Assembly (NCBI GenBank): GCA_030407085.1
Contig: CM059582.1
Span: 19,449,501-19,513,500 of the forward strand
Length of the DNA stretch: 64,000 nt
From: Trichopria drosophilae
Taxonomy: Eukaryota; Arthropoda; Insecta; Hymenoptera; Diapriidae
Direction of reading: 5' to 3'
The notes below the pieces were generated by a model that saw only the letters and a list, made by a program, of their open reading frames with translations, had not been told where the DNA came from and did not search any database. Positions 21,356-34,363 of the stretch are shown in pieces (positions within the stretch are counted from its first letter, which is position 1; each line of letters begins with the position of its first letter). The position numbers and the translations under genes were made by a program.

Positions 21356-22680
21356 TATTGTATGATTTGTTATATAATATTCTTAATTATAAAAGATGTG
21401 TTATAAACAATACTTAAAATATTTAAGTACTATATCAATATTTTGCTTGTTCCATTTCCATTTTTGTTCACTTCCTTTACAGCGGTCACTATACATATAA
21501 CTATTAGAAACTTCAATATCTCCATTTTCGAATCAGAAATATGAATTCGTTCAATCCGATAACAATAGTTTTTACGATTTTCAACGATTTCATTTTATGG
21601 GCAGCAAGTGACATTAAAACGGTCAATAGTTAATATTTTTTCATCACATTAGGAAAAAAAAACTAAAAAATAATTTTGATAATTTTCCTGCCGCTTGCTT
21701 TAGTATTTACTGAACTATGATGAATTATTTCCAATTGCAGTTAGCAAAAACACAAATGAATTTTAATTCTACCGTATTTTTCAATCAAATTTGTATCAGC
21801 CAACAGTAGCATTAAATTGAACGTCAAATCAGTTATAGCAAGAGAACTCGAACCGACCTTAATATATTACAGTCGGCAGTTTTTTTTTACTTATCGCAAG
21901 AAAAATATGACCCATTTACATATCGTTTAGCCAGGAAACAGATGTGTGACCGATGTACAATCGAACAATTTCTCTTCATACCTTATATTAGCATAATTTT
22001 AGAGAATAACTTAATTATCTCTTAACTTAAGAGATATTGATAAACTTATTATTTAAAAGCCATTCCGACATGCGATTCCACTTCATAAAATGTAATTTTA
22101 TTTGGTATCTTTGTGTTTTTAAAGTAACTTATTTAACGTAAACTTTTAAACTAATGGGATTACTTCAAATGCGTTTCCTCAATAATGTAAATAAAATTTT
22201 GTACACTGGACAATACTTCTTAAAAAAAAATAATCCGCAATATTGTATCCATCATTTTGAATTTTCAAAATGACATATCGATTTCGCAGTTTGTGATACT
22301 GATGTAAATATGAGCAAGTAATGAATTTCGAGAGATATCGTCTGATTTTCCAATAATCGTTGCATCCACCATTTTGAATTTTTAAAACCCAGCATCAGGT
22401 TTACCTTTAGCGACCTCGAAAATATATCAATGTTATGAGATCTTTTTCACTGTAAAATGAAGTAAGAAAGTTGACCGTTTTTAAACGATATTTTATTTGA
22501 TGGCAACGACATATTGAGAATATTGCAAAATATTTATGGTATATTTATGTGCATGATTATTAATGTCATTGAATAACATTTTTTATGAAACAGTGCTTTA
22601 TAATTTGAAATGTTTGCAAGTAAAATGCTAATATTTAGCTGTTTTGCGTCTGCCATATTGAAATTCAGTTATATGTTCAA
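21356..22680. other. AT-rich DNA, no gene seen
   Basis: No coding frame is visible. Weak remnants of the ATCCATCATTTTGAATTTT satellite phrase (inverted orientation) occur near 22236-22260 and 22362-22385. Confidence 0.5.
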
Positions 22681-23262
22681 TTAACCCTTTGAAGCATAGA
22701 TTATTATTTGCACGGAAAATAGCTGAAACTTATTGCTCGGGGGTTTTCGAGGTCGCTGATCACGAATCTGACCTGAGGTTTTCAATATTCAAAATGGCGG
22801 ATCCAAGATGGCCTACTGAAATTAAAAAATATATGTCATCGAGATGAAACTGGGTACTCGAGAGTTTTTAGGATGGTAGATTACGAATCTAATCTTAGAT
22901 TTTCATAATTTAAAATGACGGATTCAATATGGCAGCCCTATGAAATTTCAGCACTCGTGACCGCTTGTTGAATCGGCTACATTTTATCTTGAAAATGTAA
23001 CATTAATCAGCATTCAGTTTGATTTCGGTCAAATAGCGTTTTACATTTCGAAGGTCATGTTGAATTCGCTCGAACACCCCGTAGTACCCCTTTTCACCTC
23101 GATCAAGTAAATTTTCACATTTCGTTCGGCCATCTTGGATCCGTCATTTTTAATTTTTAAAATCTGATGCCCAGATTCGTAATCAGTGACACCGAAAACC
23201 CCCACGTACCCAGTTTCGTTTCATTTCAACAACGGTTTCTTTTCAGCATACATTCTTTGTAA
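22681..23262. mobile_element. Degenerate TTAA-ended element carrying the ATGGCGGATCC satellite
   Basis: TTAA at 22681-22684 is followed by CCCTTTGAAGC, very like the left end of the 2631-4408 element. Two direct satellite units follow (about 22735-22835 and 22845-22940) and an inverted one lies at about 23115-23230. The right end is too diverged to place exactly; it lies near 23255-23262. It is an older relative of the 2.6-kb element. Confidence 0.5.
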
Positions 23263-24060
23263 AAAAACAAAAATTTTTATACATGGTTCGTCATTATAAA
23301 CAATTAAACACAATAATTCATAATAAATATTAATTTTTTACATTTAAAAATATGTTATCGAAGTACGGAATAAAAAATTTGCATTAAAATTCAATTTTCA
23401 TCTACTGAAAAATAAAAAAAAATGAATTACAACAAGGTGTTCTACAGAAAGGACACCGTGCTTCAATTGATTAAAAAATCGACATCTTTCGAAAATTAAG
23501 TCTTTTAAAATGTAGTTTAGTCAGAAATTTGGGGTTGGTTTAATTCTCGTTTGGTGTATTACTTTGTTCTACACTATTGATATCAAACAAACGAACATCA
23601 ACTAATTTCATTTTAGATTTGTGTATATTCCAATTTGATTCCACAAGTATGTCGAAAAAATGTTTGGCTCATAAAAGATAGAAGTATTGCAGTACGAATC
23701 ACAAACGCTAGGTATCGCTGCTGTCTCGCAGGAAATTGTTATACTAACGAAGTAGTAACAGCTAATTCCAAGTTCTAAAAAAATACAAAGTTTACCGTAT
23801 TTCGTTCGTTTAGCTAACCAATTCGTTTGTGGAACCTCATTACTAACCTAGCGTGATGAATTTTAGCATATCACTACTGTTGATGTAAAAAATGGTGACG
23901 CGACTATTCAACAGATAACTTTAGAATGTTTAAGTATGTTTTCACAAGCTAACTTCATCATAAACATTTGAACACACAAACATTTCATCATAAAATTTGT
24001 CAACAAATGACCATTTAAACATAACATTTAATTAACGTTAAACATTTTTACAAAATAGAT
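23263..24060. other. AT-rich DNA, no gene seen
   Basis: There is no coding frame. A small hairpin with arms AAGGTGT/ACACCGT near 23434-23460 is probably chance. Confidence 0.5.
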
Positions 24061-24061
24061 T

Positions 24062-24172
24062 AAGTTAGGCTAGAGCAGTTATAAGGTTAGGGTAGGTTAG
24101 GTTGGGTTGGGCTAGGTTAGGTTAAGTCAGGTTAGGTTATGTTAGGTTAGGTTAGCTTCAGTTAGGTTAGAT
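24062..24172 (+). repeat. Interstitial telomere-like TTAGG repeat
   Basis: About 110 bp consist largely of GGTTA/TTAGG units in runs of two or three, interrupted by variants such as GGTTGGG, GGCTA and GGTTAT. TTAGG is the ancestral arthropod telomere repeat. Its degeneracy indicates an old interstitial array rather than a chromosome end. A shorter fragment occurs near 30356-30385. Confidence 0.75.
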
Positions 24173-25650
24173 TATTGCATTATTTTGAGTGTATAATATA
24201 TAATTGTTATTTTTCATTATTTAAATATATTGTTCTTGGTTGGAAATGATCATGTGATGAAATGTTCGTGTTGAAATGATTGTATGTTCAAAAGTCACAT
24301 GTTACATTTCTGTGATGAAATATCGTATGTTTAAAAGCGGTGTGTTGTATAGTTGCAGTACCATAAAAACTATCGTTTGGTGATTTTAATAAGAAGTTAG
24401 TTAAAGTGATGGTACACCATTCGAACTAATATTTTTATTGTCTAACTAATCGCTGCTGCACATATAAATGCGACAAGAATATCTAAAAAGTTACATCCGG
24501 TCCCCCGAGACCTACAGCAGTGAGTTTGCCATACGAAGCAGTTAATTATCCATTTTTGCGCAGCGAACTTTACAATATGCGTTTAATTTATCGACGCCAC
24601 GTGAATTTTGGAATTTGCACGCAGAATTTTCTTCGTGTTTATATCACATTATTAAAATTTGATTCATCACGCAAACATGTTCTTCCCGGACACGTTGAAA
24701 CGGTAGCAGGGCTGTCAGCTCGTATTCGGCAAAGTGCACGATATTGTAAAATTTATTTTTGAGTTGGCGTAGATTTGCATAATCGTGAATTATTTTACGT
24801 AATTTCACGAACGCATTCGTGAACGTGCCAAAAATATATTCCACGGTATTATGTCCACCGTATCGACGAAATTTATCAACGGCAGCAACAAATTAATGTC
24901 GTCCGCTGTACGCGGACAAGATACCATTTATCGAGCAAACAAAACGTTTTTCCAAACATGGCCATATGTACGCAAGTGTGCGCATATATGAACAGTCCTC
25001 AGAGATGGCGCACGCGATGCACACAATCGTACTGGTGCACTCGGTGCATACACACACACACATGCACAATCGTCGTGCATGCCGCGCATTGCTAACTACT
25101 GGGCAAACACTTAGCGTGCGGGATCGAATCGGACCACGTGTAGGGCTTGTTTACTTACATCCTCGTCCAGTCCAGTACCCAATGCTTGGGAAGAGCCTGA
25201 ATTAAGCGCATACATATATAGTAGCGTTACCTCTCCGTGTGACTGGCGCTGATTGTGATACCGCCACGGGGGTATCAACCTTCGACAACCTTCGCTCCCG
25301 CGACGCATAACGGAATCACGGTTGCATACATATACACGATGCGTACAATATGCATTGCTGATCAAGGATTGCATTTGGACATACCGGACGAACGGTAAAG
25401 TCCCCCGCTGCCTGCGCAGATATTGGCAAACCGCGTTCGGTTAGACAAGGCATTGAAATTGAGGAAACGCCACGGATACGATCGCCATTTGAATTTATGA
25501 CCTTTTTACTTGCCTTTTTTACGAGGACGTGTACATCGTCGTACTATGGACTTTTCAGCTGAGTGGATTCCGCGGTTAAACGACTGTAGATAAAGTTTCA
25601 AGGAAATATCACGGCGACATGCCAACGTTCATATAACCATTCGGAAATGT
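24173..25650. other. GC-richer block (about 24.5-25.6 kb), possible regulatory region
   Basis: From about 24.5 kb the composition becomes GC- and CpG-richer, with a short CA run near 25052-25066. Frames of 79-87 codons on both strands overlap each other without recognisable motifs, so I do not call a gene. The block would suit a promoter, a non-coding exon or an enhancer. 24173-24500 is ordinary AT-rich DNA. Confidence 0.35.
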
Positions 25651-26630
25651 TGGTCAAGGATCATTCAGGATCATCTCAAACCATCTTTACCTTAAGAATA
25701 CCTACCAAGTACATACAGGCTGTCATTCCTGATTTCTTTTGAGCTTTGAGTAGAGTTCATGTAGAAAAGACCTCGTTGAAAATAACCTGAAAATTTCTTT
25801 TGGAAACATTTTTTGAAAGTATGATAAATGATGGTCACGATCATGTAGGTCAAAAGTTGCAGTAGGTCGAAGGTCGAAAAATATGTCATTTTTGAACTGA
25901 GATATTTGAATACGGATATCTTTCAGACGTGCACATGTATATTTCACGGATTTTAATTGAAGAGTTCCTTTACGATAAATTCTCAAATAACACTTAAACC
26001 ACCCATAATTAAACTGTGGGTCTATTTAAACCGTTCTTTGTCAACAATTAAGAAAATTTACTTAATCTACTGCTGAATAACCTGCCACGTAAATGAAAAT
26101 TCATTACGTGCATCGTTTCTGAATTAGTTTTTTTAACTTCTGGGATGGATTTCAATGAGTGACTACACGTTAATGACGTTCAGTGGTTAATAATCAATAA
26201 AAAGTTTTTTAAATTTAATGATTTTATATGGGAATAACTTTAAATGAAAAATTATGATCTAGAATGCATTCGAATAAATTATAAATAGGACAGTTGCAGG
26301 TTAAATAAAGTTCAATGGACCAATAGTTACATTTCCTTTGCATAAATTATTTCCATAAATTCGAATTGGAAAAAAATGAAATTGTAAACGTTTCCTCATT
26401 GAAATAAATGTTAGAAGCAAAAAAAATTAATACATAAACGATACACTTAATTAATTTCATTGGTTATTCCATGAATTTTTATCTACTGGGTGACATTCTA
26501 TATACGTTTGGAAACAAATGTCTTCGCTAATTTTTGGAGGTTTGAATAAAAATATCTTAAAAATAGAAAATGATTTTCCAGCGCTGAATGCGTAGGTGTC
26601 GGGTCGCAAAATTCTAAACATTCAAAACCT
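25651..26630. other. AT-rich DNA, no gene seen
   Basis: Two overlapping minus-strand frames (65 and 87 codons) at 25692-25986 look like chance readings. Nothing else is visible. Confidence 0.5.
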
Positions 26631-27035
26631 TCTAACAAAAATGCACTGAAGAAAATTCGTAGTTGATTTGACTACTTTTTAACGACTGAAAGTATTTCAA
26701 TAATTCCTCAGCGGAATTTTATAGATTATAGATACAACCATAAACGAGTTAGATCAACAAAAAATATAGTTATGATAACGACATTTTGACAGTTAATTCT
26801 ACTACATTTAAAAACATTTTTTAGAGTCTAACTACCTAGTACACTAAAAAATATGTAATATGCTGGAGCGATATATTTTTAATTGAATTTAGCAGAATTA
26901 CATTTTTAGTTGATTTCACTTCTGTACGATAGTAACTGCAACTGAGGAAATTTTCTTGAGGTGTATCGAACTCTGCGTAGTTAGTAGGTAGTCAAAACAA
27001 CTAAGAATTTTTCTCGAAATTTTGTTTAGTGGAAT
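26630..27035. mobile_element. Small inverted-repeat element (MITE-like)
   Basis: About 26642-26690 and 26970-27022 are inverted copies. They share GAAnAAATTCnTAGTTGnTTT and GACTACnTnnTAACnAC, with a few mismatches. The enclosed ~280 bp has no frame. A target duplication was not identified. Confidence 0.55.
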
Positions 27036-28675
27036 TATTTTTAGTATAACTATTGGCGGTTACGTTTTTGTTATATTAGTGCATGCCCTTTTGAGTGTTA
27101 TGCATAGTATCACATTTCTGGACCTCCAATCAGTCGGAATACTTTTTCGTTTACTGGGTAAATAATATTAACTTAAGTAGAAATACCAAAATTAATAACA
27201 TCAACAAAGTTACAACATACTAAGAAAACAACTCTTGACTCAACTTCTCAATGGTAGTTGAATATGGCAAATTTTTTCAGTGTGGCAACAATTATTTCAT
27301 TCTTGAAAATTCTAACCACCAAAGACAATGTTTATAGAACAATACTGTCTTAGTACTCTTTTAACCTCAATCAGCGAAAAGTGTATATAGACCGATTCTC
27401 AGTATTGTCGCCGATTCAGATTAAGAGAGTAGTACAAACTCAAAAGTTTTAATCCGTTCCATGACTATTTTTAATATATTTTTGTTCTAGGGAATTTTTC
27501 TTTAATGCATTAAGTCCGAGAAGGACGAATTTTTCTTAAACTATTCAACTCTAAGTTCTAATGGGTTATGAAGGATACAAAAATTGTAGACTTGCCATTT
27601 CTAACGTGAAATTAACCTTACTTTCCGATTCTGACCTTATAATTTTTCAAAAATACGATCTAAAAATGTTACAATAGATTAAATATCCAAAAGTCTGATT
27701 TTTTCACGCTAAGTTTTGTTTCGATCAAAAATTTGGAGCCGAAATTGGATGAGGAAGCCACTACAAAGTGAACATTTCTCGGTCTCGGGCTTTTATATTT
27801 GAAGAAAATAATTTAAGTTTGTAGAATAATAATCGTTTTAGATGAAAACTATAAACTTTAGAACAAAATTCCTTTGAACAAAAAATGGTCTTAAAGTTGA
27901 TTAATATGATGCCAAATTTTTTCAAATTGTTTACTGACTTTTTCCAAACTTTCGTTTTCCAAATTTCTCAAAAAATATATAAAAAAAAATTATGGAAAAA
28001 GCAAAGAGATTCTTTTTCTTTAGTACATTATTTTAATATAGCAGACAATTTTTAAGTGTGTTTATAGTATTTCCTTTATAATTTGTTCCTATATAAATAT
28101 AAGATATTTAAAAATTATGCATAGTATTTATATATTTTGTATATATATAAATTATATGTAGATTATATATGTCAAAATCTGAATATACACAATATATAGA
28201 AGAGTTTATATATTTTATATATAATTGATATATGACTTTCCTACTAGGGGGGGTTAGGGACACATTTAAAAGAATTATTTTGAAATTTCCTGTAATTCAT
28301 TGGATGAATATTTAATTTCCATAGCATTTTATTCATAATGCAAATAAGTATTTCCATTAAAACAGAAATTGAGGTCTTCATCAATTGCATTTTTTATGTA
28401 GAACGCAGGTGTCCAGAAATCTGAAGACAAGCTGCAACCACGTGTAATAAAGCAGGTGGTTATAAAATATATGTAACATGTAAATCAACATTTCGTAAAT
28501 TCCACAATGTACCATGTTTACTGAAAGATATATTCTGCTTAAACTTTTCTAACAAGGTCTTATAAAAACGATTGTAAGTTCGAATTCTTTTCACGGTGTT
28601 TCATTTGGAGTATTTTTTTATACGGACAACTCGAAGACAACTCGCACTCTTTAAATTATTAAAAAAATGTAATAA
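27036..28675. other. AT-rich DNA, no gene seen
   Basis: There is no plausible frame. About 28080-28240 is nearly pure A/T with many TATATA words. Confidence 0.5.
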
Positions 28676-28855
28676 CTTTGTGAAAAAACCGACAATCGAA
28701 AAGCCGACAGTCACAAAACCGACACTTCAAAAAATGGCTGTCCGCTTGCCGATGTGCCTAATTTTTATGTGTCGGCTTTTTGACTGCCGGCTTTTATATT
28801 GTCGGTTTTTTGACCTGTGAGCTTCTTTTTAACCCACACCCAATATCTCAATGCC
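28676..28855. repeat. CGACAGTCAAAA-family hairpin element
   Basis: Short phrases of the type AAACCGACAnTCnAAAAnC repeat in direct order at about 28685-28735. Their complements (GTCGGCTTTTTGACTGCC, TTGTCGGTTTTTTGACC) follow at about 28770-28816. The segment ends near ACCCACACCC at 28832. The same family recurs at 31435-31664 and 56053-56105, where GGGTGTGGGTCAAAAAA forms the opposite edge. The 74-codon frame here is not a gene. Confidence 0.65.
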
Positions 28856-30875
28856 AATATTATTTGTATTTAGAGTTATAAATATTTGAGTTATATTTTT
28901 CTAGTATCGACAAATATCTCATTTATAAAATTAATTCATACGATCAGTTTTAATACAATTGTTTTAAACAATATTTATCACCTTTATAGTTATATATATT
29001 GAATTTTAAATATTAATTGAAGAATAACGAGGTTTATGAGACAAGTAACCGCATATTTGAATATGAAAAATGCCAAGAGGATATAAGTATCAGAATATTA
29101 AAGATCAATATCCACCAAAAGTGCTTAAAGAATATACATAATATGAACATTGCATAAAAATTGTTGTTGTCCGTTTTTTAATTATCTACAAGCTCTCCTT
29201 TACTTTCACTTTTTCTGTTAAAAATTCAGAGTACAAGGCAAAAAAACTGAAAAAATGTTTATTTTCAGTATGAAAATCGCGATGAACCCTTCGATATCTA
29301 TCCATCGCACGATAATATATTATATGGCAAAATTTAAGAAGATAAACAAACTTTCAAAATGGACATAGTTCCGACCTGTTAAGTTTAACAGAACGCCACT
29401 TATTGCGGAAAAATCTTTTCTTTTTAGTTTTTTATTGTAGCATAAAAGGGTTTTTGGGTCCTTCATCACGAATTTGAGGATAGATTTTAAAATTCAAGAT
29501 TACGGATACGGTTGATGAAAGAATTCAAAATTATGCTAGAGATACGAATTTTATCAATACGTTCATAGTTGATCAAGCAAGGTTTATTTTTTCTACATGT
29601 TGATGTCATGATGAGGTCAGGCTAATTCTGGACAAAACAAAATATTTTGAAGATGAAGTTCATAGATTTTGTGCACTTTTATTTGGGAATATGCATAGCG
29701 CCCGCAACTTTATTAATGCCAAAAATCCTGCATGAAACTTGGTTGACTTTTTATTTAAATGGCTCCATACATGTGTTCGAAGTAATTTAAATGCAATTTC
29801 TACAATGTCAGTCAGAAGAGCATACTCGAAAATACTAGGATTGGTCACTTTTGTGTCAATAGTAATCTTATATCCTGTTGAGAATGAAGCCGAAATCAAC
29901 TAAAGAATTGCATCTTACGGACGTAATGGGTTCATATTTTCTTGACATCCTTGAAACGCTAAAACTGCTCTACCAATTGTCTCTTTTTTTTAAATGTAAT
30001 GCACTAAAAATGTCCGTCTTATACTTCCAGATTTATTTAAAAAATAATTAAGAAAAGAAACATTTTAGAATCGATACTGAACTCAGATATTAATGATTCT
30101 TAAAAAATGTATTATATATGTAAATCATAATGTTCTTCATAAAAATGTTGAGATTTCATTAGTAGTAATGACGTTTGTCATAAATAGTTATTCGTGATCT
30201 TAAATGCCCAACTTCTCGCATAATTTGATAAATGCAAATAGTAGACAATCACATAACTAACTGAAAAATTGATTAACGAAATTAATTTAAAATAATGAAT
30301 TAAAATTACATTAAAATATTATTTATCAAAGCTTATACATTAAAGCTTCAATTTCGGTTAGGTAAGGGTTAGGTAAGAATAGGACAGAGGAAGGGAAATC
30401 TGAAAAGGTTAAAGTTATACAGGTCGTTTTATAAGGGCAGATTTATAGTCCTTTGATCTTTGAAATTTTTCTTAGCAACTTGGAAAGCTTCATAAATGAA
30501 AAAGAAGCCGATGTGTCAATCGATTATAAGAATAGTACTCTCTCGCCAAGGCAAATGTCTTAGTACTTAGTCACTCATCAGTACTAACTGTACTTAGTAC
30601 CTTAGTAAGGGGCAGAAGGTGCGAAACTTAGAAGCCAGCGGTGAATAGAATGAAAACTAAAACATTAATTTTTCATAAAGGTAAAACGCCAAGCCCCCGC
30701 GGTCTTTTTAATTTTACCATGTATGTAATTTTAGGCATTATTAAGAGTAGGCAGAGTTTTGTCTGTTTAAGTTAGATTAGTTTCATGACGTTGTCATTTC
30801 TTCACTTTCCCCATTTTGCTACACGAATTTTGATCTAAAATAATTATCGCGACAAAAATCAGGGTCAAATCGACT
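28856..30875. other. AT-rich DNA, no gene seen
   Basis: A diverged satellite unit (TTTTTGGGTCCTTCATCACGAA) lies at about 29447-29520. A 79-codon minus frame at 29660-29899 has a protein-like look but no motif that I can name. A repeated word CTTAGTAC occurs near 30560-30605. Confidence 0.45.
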
Positions 30876-30960
30876 GACGCCAAAACGGCGGAACCAAAAC
30901 TTCCGGCGCCAAAGTGGCGGGTCCAAAACGTCCTGGCGCCAAAACGGCGGCTACAAAAGA
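30876..30960 (+). repeat. GGCGCCAAAACGGCGG minisatellite, three units
   Basis: Units of about 29-30 bp repeat three times: (G)CGCCAAAnnGGCGG followed by nnCCAAAAC. They sit in otherwise AT-rich DNA. Each unit contains the self-complementary GGCGCC or a near form. Origin is unknown. Confidence 0.65.
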
Positions 30961-31434
30961 TGGACATGAATTTCCGTGGGTAATGTTCAATTTTTTATTG
31001 AACTGGTTTATTTCGCAGTGATATTTTTGAATATGGTTATTTCTCCCTCTGACATTTTGTCGTGTGAGCAATTGTCATGTACTCTTGACGTGGAGCCTCA
31101 AGAGTAACCATATAAGAAACCATCAGAGCTTTAAAGTTATCGACTATTCCACGATGCGTTCATTACACAGAAATGAAGTAATAAAATTGTTCACCTCTAA
31201 CATCCGGAAGCACATTTGTATGCATGGAACCTTGAAGGAACTATTGATTTTGAAGCTGGAGTGGAGTTCGGAGGATTGTTTTTCTATTCGAAATACGGCC
31301 AATAAAGTTGTATCATGGGATGAAACGCATCTCTAGTCAAAATAATTTGGCAGTTTGAAGAGGCTGTTCGTTTAATAAACTTTATTTAACAATAATTTAC
31401 ATTATCGAATTGATCATTTTTTTAATAATTTAAT

Positions 31435-31664
31435 CGGGTACGGACCAAAATCGACATTCCAAAAAACCGACAAGTCAAAAAGCGGACAGTCAAAAATAAA
31501 AAAATCGATAAGAGGACAGTCACAAAACCTACTTCAAATGAATGACAACTTTGCGATGTTTTTTGTGTCGGTTTTTCGATTGTCGGTCTTTTGACTGTCG
31601 GCTTTTTGAGTGTTGCTGTTTTGACTTGTCGGATTTTTGGAATTTCAATTTTGGCCAGTACCCG
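31435..31664. mobile_element. 230-bp MITE of the CGACAGTCAAAA family
   Basis: The left end CGGGTACGGACCAAAATCG and the right end (reverse complement CGGGTACTGGCCAAAATTG) form an inverted repeat. Inside, both arms carry tandem AAACCGACAnnTCAAAAAG phrases, so almost the whole unit folds back on itself. There is no clear target duplication. Related copies lie at 28.7 kb and 56.05 kb. Confidence 0.7.
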
Positions 31665-32117
31665 AGCAAATTATCAAAAAAATTATCAATTGGAAGATCT
31701 GCAGCTTTTACTACATGACATGACGTAATGTAATTGGTCAATATCCGGTAGGAAAAATCATTTTCGTTATTTAACTTATTATATTCACATATTTTACTTT
31801 AATTGAAGTGAAATTTTGTGTGTCATCTTGCAGTCTCTGCGGTATGAATTTTATGTTAAAATTCCGGCAAATCCAGGAGGCATTTTAAAACGGTCGAAAA
31901 TGAACGATCTCAGGAAAACCATTAGCATCGCGACACACGTAACGTATATACTCCTCGGAGACCAGTACAGTGTGCCCATTGCGATCGGTATTTCATTCCT
32001 AAAAATTCGAAAACATATACAAACATTAAGGACTCTACTCCGACAGTCGTAAATTTAGCTTGAGGATGGACGAGAGAACTTAAGCACACAAAATACCGTC
32101 AACGGCCACTTTTCGCA
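31665..32117. other. No gene called; moderately GC-richer from 31.84 kb
   Basis: A 78-codon plus frame (31816-32052) begins just after an acceptor-like CATCTTGCAG, but its sequence has no known motif. The composition rises toward the candidate exon that follows. Confidence 0.35.
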
Positions 32118-32294
32118 TTACTGGCAAAGTGATCGAGGTCGTTTATTGCGGAAATTGTTCAACTGGCGATCGGAGAGAACCATGTGCGAAGGATCACCGA
32201 TCTTCGAGGTCGCGGTACCGGTGAAGCCGCTGACCTTTTCTCTTCTCATCAGCCGCTCGACAAACTCGTAGTCGTCGTCATCCAAGTTCTCTTC
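32118..32294 (-). CDS. Candidate protein-coding exon, product unknown
   Basis: Read on the minus strand from an AG at 32295-32296, an open frame of 58 codons begins EENLDDDDYEFVERLMRREK, continues VSGFTGTATSKIGDP and ends at a TAA at 32118-32120. Most codons of the first half end in G or C (gac gac gac tac gag ... gtc gag cgg ctg), in strong contrast to the AT-rich neighbourhood; this is typical of a real insect exon. A moderate donor AAG|GTCAGC after codon 20 would make a 60-nt exon in phase 0, and other GTs follow. The acceptor lacks a strong pyrimidine tract. I do not recognise the protein. No neighbouring exon was found, so the host gene would have large introns. Confidence 0.35.
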   Translation of the reverse strand, partial: EENLDDDDYEFVERLMRREKVSGFTGTATSKIGDPSHMVLSDRQLNNFRNKRPRSLCQ

Positions 32295-34363
32295 CTGGTT
32301 TGACGATCATTATCCGTTATTGTATGAAATATCCGCAAGTGTGGGCATCATCCTGGAAGACCTGACGTGGATGCACACGCAAAAGGGACGAAAGTGGACA
32401 GGAGGGGGGACTTTCGCATCGGTCGCCGCTTCGGGTTCCCTCTTAATTTATACATGAAACCAAGCCTGGCGCTCGCGAGAGTGCAAATTGCAATTATTAC
32501 TCTAAAGGAGAAGCCCGTTTTGAGTTTAATCGCGAATCAGTGGACCGTCCATTACGCTTGATCCGAGATCGAGCGTACGATGAATTTAAATTTTTTTCAG
32601 CGAAAATATTTTCCTTTTATATTCGCCGTATGGAAATTTCGTTCGATTATTATCTTAGAGCACATTTAACATACCTCGTGGCTCACGATGGCGAATTTAC
32701 ATACTACAAATAAACAAAAATGACTCTTTATGATCGGAATCAAATTAAGTCGTGCGCATTCAATCGTTATTAATTTTAATAGGTCCGCTCTGTTAATAGG
32801 TTAGGTTCTCCACGTTGATTCAAATTCCGACAATTGGCAGGTGTCATCTTGCAACAAGTTAATAGTTTTTTATAACATGACGGCATATAGTTGATCATCC
32901 TTGGTCTAATCTATTTAGACAACTGGTCTGATTCACAATTAATCCATGATCATGTGCATCTATGGACATTCCTCTACTAGGAAAGAATATCTAGAAAACT
33001 AGGGACTTTGGTGAACTTTTATGACAAATTGAATATTCTTCTATTCCAAAATGCAGTCCAAAAATGTAGTCAGAATGTCTAGTAATTGGTCTTTATAACG
33101 TACGCAGGATTCTCAATTGTTAGCAACTGTCAAAACTTTAAGGAATTCATCCATGTTGTCTCGAAAAATATAGAGCACAGCCGGTTTTTATGGATTTGTA
33201 CTTTTCTCTCCACCTATTCTTCAGTCTCCAGAATTTTTTGTTTTCAATATAAGCTCTGCATATTTCCAGAAGTCAGGTATGACTTTTCCGTAATCATTTC
33301 TTTAATCCCTTAGCTCTGACGTTAATCTGCAACCTTCTAAAATAACTTAAGAGATTTGGGTTGACAAGTATCATTGTAACTCTTGCGAAACAGGAAATTT
33401 TCCAGCTGATATTACATAGATCATCAGATTAAAGATATTTTAATACATTTTGGGCTTACAATATATATGTTGCTAATTTACTTATATAAAATATCATGAA
33501 TTTGAGAAAGCACCTTCAATTAAGAAGCCTAAGATTATTTCCATGTTCTCCAACTGTAGTAAACCTAGGATTTTGATTCTGAGAGTTGTCCTCAGAAATA
33601 TTTGGCGGACGTCCACGATGTGCGTAGGATTGATCTAAGGTTTCCATCGCAACGGTAAATTGAATTCAGTATGCAAATCCTGCAAAGCTATGACGTCAAA
33701 TATTGAGACACGTACCTGCGAGGATGCCCTCTGAATGCCAGGCCCTTGCCCCTAACGGCGGTAACTCCCGAGCGGGGAATCCGGCGTGACGCGGGTATTT
33801 ATGTAAACGGCAGTTTCTTCCGCGAGTGCAACCGGCATTTCCTTATATTTCCGGCATTTTGTGAACATTACTGCGGCATTCAGGTGACATATTCGTTGGT
33901 CGTTTCCACCCGCTTCCTACCGAAGTCGCGCCGGCGGTGAAGTTCCTACGACCTGGGACTTGTGTATGTATGCCCGGGCTAGACAACGACCTTTTGTGAC
34001 GGGAATGAAGAATACAGTAAACACGAAGATTTTACCCCGCGTGCACCTGCGATTTCGCACGAAAATACGTTCCTGTCGACTTGAACTTGCGCGTAATTTA
34101 TACTTTTGTTGTGGAAAAAATTTCAACCGAAAATGATGTTAGCGTGTAGAGAAAACTTGTAAAAGAAATGCAGATGTTTAAAAATAAAACACGTTTGTTT
34201 TATTAGCATATTTATTTGTGGTTTATGAAATGGCAAATGCAGGGAAGAAATTGAAACTTCTTGGATGCAAAATTTATTACGCTAAAAAGACCCCAGATTA
34301 AGGTTGAACATACGCGGCAGTGTAAAAATAACGCTGATTTCTTAACCAGATAAAGTGGCTCAA
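32295..34363. other. No gene seen; GC-richer patches
   Basis: 32.3-32.56 kb is GC-richer and adjoins the candidate exon. 33.7-34.13 kb is a second GC- and CpG-rich patch with overlapping frames of 64-69 codons on opposite strands, none convincing. The sequence between them is ordinary AT-rich DNA. Confidence 0.4.

Noticed and set aside
29660..29899. Possible transposase fragment on the minus strand (79 codons)
   Set aside because: It looks protein-like but has no catalytic motif, TIR or neighbouring frame that I can support.
31064..31336. 90-codon plus-strand frame
   Set aside because: Composition is plausible but no domain, splice context or repeat relation supports it; similar lengths occur by chance in this window.
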